Shown: piece after piece, positions 13,628 to 14,987 of the stretch
Layout: each line of letters starts with the position of its first letter
Position numbering within the stretch: the first letter of the stretch is position 1
Source: CBDDRG01 sp051306415
Lineage (GTDB): Bacteria; Pseudomonadota; Gammaproteobacteria; Pseudomonadales; Porticoccaceae
Direction: 5' to 3'
NCBI GenBank assembly: GCA_051306415.1
Contig: JBPPNE010000260.1
Span: forward strand, 1 to 14,987
DNA length: 14,987 nucleotides
The notes under the pieces: model-generated
Seen by the model: the letters and a program-made list of their open reading frames with translations, nothing else
What the model was told of the DNA's origin: nothing
The model's database searches: none
Made by a program: the position numbers and the translations under genes

Positions 13628-14743
13628 TCAGTTTGCCCAGCTGCGATCATTGAGTTCATCGGCGAGGTTGCGATGCCGGGTGCTGCCCGCGTGCTGGGAT
13701 CGCTGGGGCGCGCCGCCGTGGGCAGTGGTGGCCAGATGATTGCGGGCACCGTCGCAATGGTAGGCCCACTGGCGTTTGACGTATTGCAGAAACTTGGTGT
13801 TCCAGGTGTTTGAGATCTGACCGCTCTCGCGCCAGTAGAGGACGAACTCCGGCACCAGTTCGGTGGCGAAATCGCGCTCGATATTGGCTAGGGCAAGCAC
13901 CTCGTAGAGGGTTTCACCCGGTTGCCAGTCCGCGCTCATCGGCCGTGGTTCGCTATCGCGTTCGACGGCGCTGGTGTAGCGCGCCCACTGTCGCCGCACA
14001 TGCTGGATGAACTGGGAGTTCCAGGTGCTTGAACTGTTGCCCCGCTCCCGCCAGTAGAGGACGAACTCGGGAATCGCATCCTCGACAAAATTGTAGTTGA
14101 TGCCCGCTTGCTGGCAGAGAATCTCCATCGCGTCGGCCGAGGGTCGCCAGTCTGGCGCCATTGGGATTTCCTGCCCCCGACGGGCTTGCTCGCTCTCCTG
14201 TTCTCGCCAGAGGCGCAACACCTGTTTGAGAAAGCGTCCGCCCCAGCTATGACGGGGTTCGTTGCGCTCGCTCCAATAGGTGACGAATTCCCCCACCTGG
14301 GCGAGGGCGAAATCGGCGGCGATACCGTACTGGGCGAGCTGGGCGAGGACGTCATCCTCCGGCTGCCAGCGCTGCGAGATCAGGTTCGCGCCACGGCTCG
14401 GGGGCGCAGACGGCTGGCGCCGTTCCGGCGGATTCCGTTGGCCACCCTCATTGAAAGCATAGCGGAGACATTGGCTGCTGGTGAGCGGCGCGGAGCCGAT
14501 CAGCAGCACTCCCTTGTCGCGGAGGTTGGCGGCAATCCGCTGCAGATCAGCCAGGCTCCAGAAGGGCGCCAGGCGTGACAGCAACCCGGCGTCGATGTCG
14601 AGCCAGCGAAAACCGTTGCGCTCTTCCGGTTGATGGCAGGCCATGATGTCGTCGAGGATCTGCAACAGGATCGCCTCCTCCAGGCCCAGGGTGGCGGCCA
14701 GCTGAGGGGAGAATACCAGGGGTTTTTCGGGGATCAATCGCAT
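13628..14743 (-). CDS. Protein with three tandem DnaT-type ssDNA-binding domains
   Basis: A 371-residue protein. Residues 1-95 look like a winged-helix or DnaD/DnaT-type N-terminal domain (KPLVFSPQLAATLGLEEAIL), followed by a Pro-rich linker (about 100-120). Then come three copies of one unit of about 55 residues spaced 73-74 residues apart. Their opening tryptophans are 126, 199 and 273, each followed by (R/Q)P. Each has an EFV-YW core (152-157, 226-231, 299-304), a central Trp (167, 241, 314) and a closing R-W or RQW (179, 253, 326). The unit matches the C-terminal DnaT domain, which in E. coli (one copy) binds ssDNA and helps PriA-PriB-DnaC restart replication. The tail (330-371) is polar and basic. 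The lambda P-like gene begins just after its stop. The ATG at 14743 has only a weak GAG upstream. Divergent from radA. Confidence 0.8.
   Translation of the reverse strand: MRLIPEKPLVFSPQLAATLGLEEAILLQILDDIMACHQPEERNGFRWLDIDAGLLSRLAPFWSLADLQRIAANLRDKGVLLIGSAPLTSSQCLRYAFNEGGQRNPPERRQPSAPPSRGANLISQRWQPEDDVLAQLAQYGIAADFALAQVGEFVTYWSERNEPRHSWGGRFLKQVLRLWREQESEQARRGQEIPMAPDWRPSADAMEILCQQAGINYNFVEDAIPEFVLYWRERGNSSSTWNSQFIQHVRRQWARYTSAVERDSEPRPMSADWQPGETLYEVLALANIERDFATELVPEFVLYWRESGQISNTWNTKFLQYVKRQWAYHCDGARNHLATTAHGGAPQRSQHAGSTRHRNLADELNDRSWAN
13757..14374 (-). repeat. Three tandem coding repeats (DnaT units)
   Basis: Within the DnaT-type gene the units lie at about 14374-14198, 14155-13976 and 13933-13757. 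Units 2 and 3 are similar even at the DNA level: a 20-nt stretch starting CGCCAGTAGAGG is identical at 13830-13849 and 14049-14068, and GTTCCAGGTG recurs 5' of it in both. Unit 1 is more diverged. This suggests that the unit 2/3 duplication is the younger one, or that gene conversion keeps them alike. Confidence 0.8.
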
Positions 14744-14901
14744 GGGCGCACTCTAGCAGATATGGGCGCCCCTGCTCGCGAAATGCTCAATAAATGGACC
14801 CCGAACATCGTGAATAATGCGGTGGAATAGCGGTACATTTGTCCCCATCCGGCGGCCGGAGTAGGATGCGGCGAACTTCGCACGGTGACAAGGACCTACT
14901 C

Positions 14902-14987
14902 TTGGTAAAGAAAAAAGAAGTCGCTTACGTGTGTAATGACTGCGGCGCCGACTACCGCAAATGGCAGGGGCAGTGCGCCGACTGTGG
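14902..14987 (+). CDS. radA: DNA repair protein RadA (Sms), N-terminal fragment
   Basis: Only the first 28 complete codons are present, with the window ending inside the gene. They encode MVKKKEVAYVCNDCGADY and then RKWQGQCADC, the N-terminal zinc finger of RadA with its CxxC pair at 11 and 14 and a second CxxC pair at 25 and 28. RadA is a RecA-like, DnaB-type hexameric helicase that drives branch migration in recombination. I prefer the TTG start at 14902 because AAGGA lies 7 nt upstream and the N-terminus then matches the family (E. coli RadA begins MAKAPKRAFVCNECG). An in-frame ATG at 14866, 12 codons earlier, has GGAG only 4 nt upstream and would add an atypical extension. Divergent from the DnaT-type gene. 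Confidence 0.93.
   Translation, partial: MVKKKEVAYVCNDCGADYRKWQGQCADC

Noticed and set aside
13621..13749. Longer N-terminus for the lambda P-like protein
   Set aside because: The extension lies mostly inside the triple-DnaT coding region in another frame and has a low-complexity Pro/Ala-rich translation.

Overview
The window reads as about 15 kb of ordinary, gene-dense chromosome from a GC-rich gammaproteobacterium. I see no rRNA, tRNA, CRISPR array, insertion sequence or integrase. The serB-fimX neighbourhood and the long SerB with paired ACT domains resemble Pseudomonas-type genomes. EF-P, however, carries a lysine at position 34 and sits with EpmA and EpmB, which is the enterobacterial-type beta-lysylation pathway and not the arginine rhamnosylation of P. 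aeruginosa. That mix suggests a relative of Pseudomonas, for example a marine Cellvibrio/Halieaceae-type lineage. The taxonomic guess is inference.

Layout from left to right. (1) 1-1783, minus strand: leucine/isovalerate catabolism, with the MerR regulator liuR, isovaleryl-CoA dehydrogenase liuA, and what looks like the first eight codons of the next operon gene (liuB). A palindromic operator lies inside the liuR promoter. (2) 1855-4402: an Smp-type membrane protein (minus) divergent from phosphoserine phosphatase serB (plus). (3) 4403-8329, minus: an uncharacterised 568-residue protein with a PilZ-like C-terminus, followed by a FimX-like REC-PAS-GGDEF-EAL protein whose catalytic sites are all degenerate. 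(4) 8545-11186: epmB (minus) divergent from efp-epmA (plus), giving EF-P and both core beta-lysylation enzymes in one place. (5) 11203-14743, minus: a protein with three tandem DnaT-type repeats, a lambda P-like replication protein, and aceK (isocitrate dehydrogenase kinase/phosphatase), closely packed like an operon. (6) 14902-end, plus: the start of radA.

Most of the window is well-known housekeeping. Two places deserve attention. One is the DnaT(x3)/lambda P-like pair, a probable chromosomal helicase-loading or primosome module packed with aceK. The other is the PilZ-like/FimX-like pair, where both proteins lack some of the residues expected for cyclic-di-GMP chemistry and two strong inverted repeats lie in the leader regions. 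No intergenic gap exceeds 300 bases; the largest (8330-8544) holds inverted repeats.
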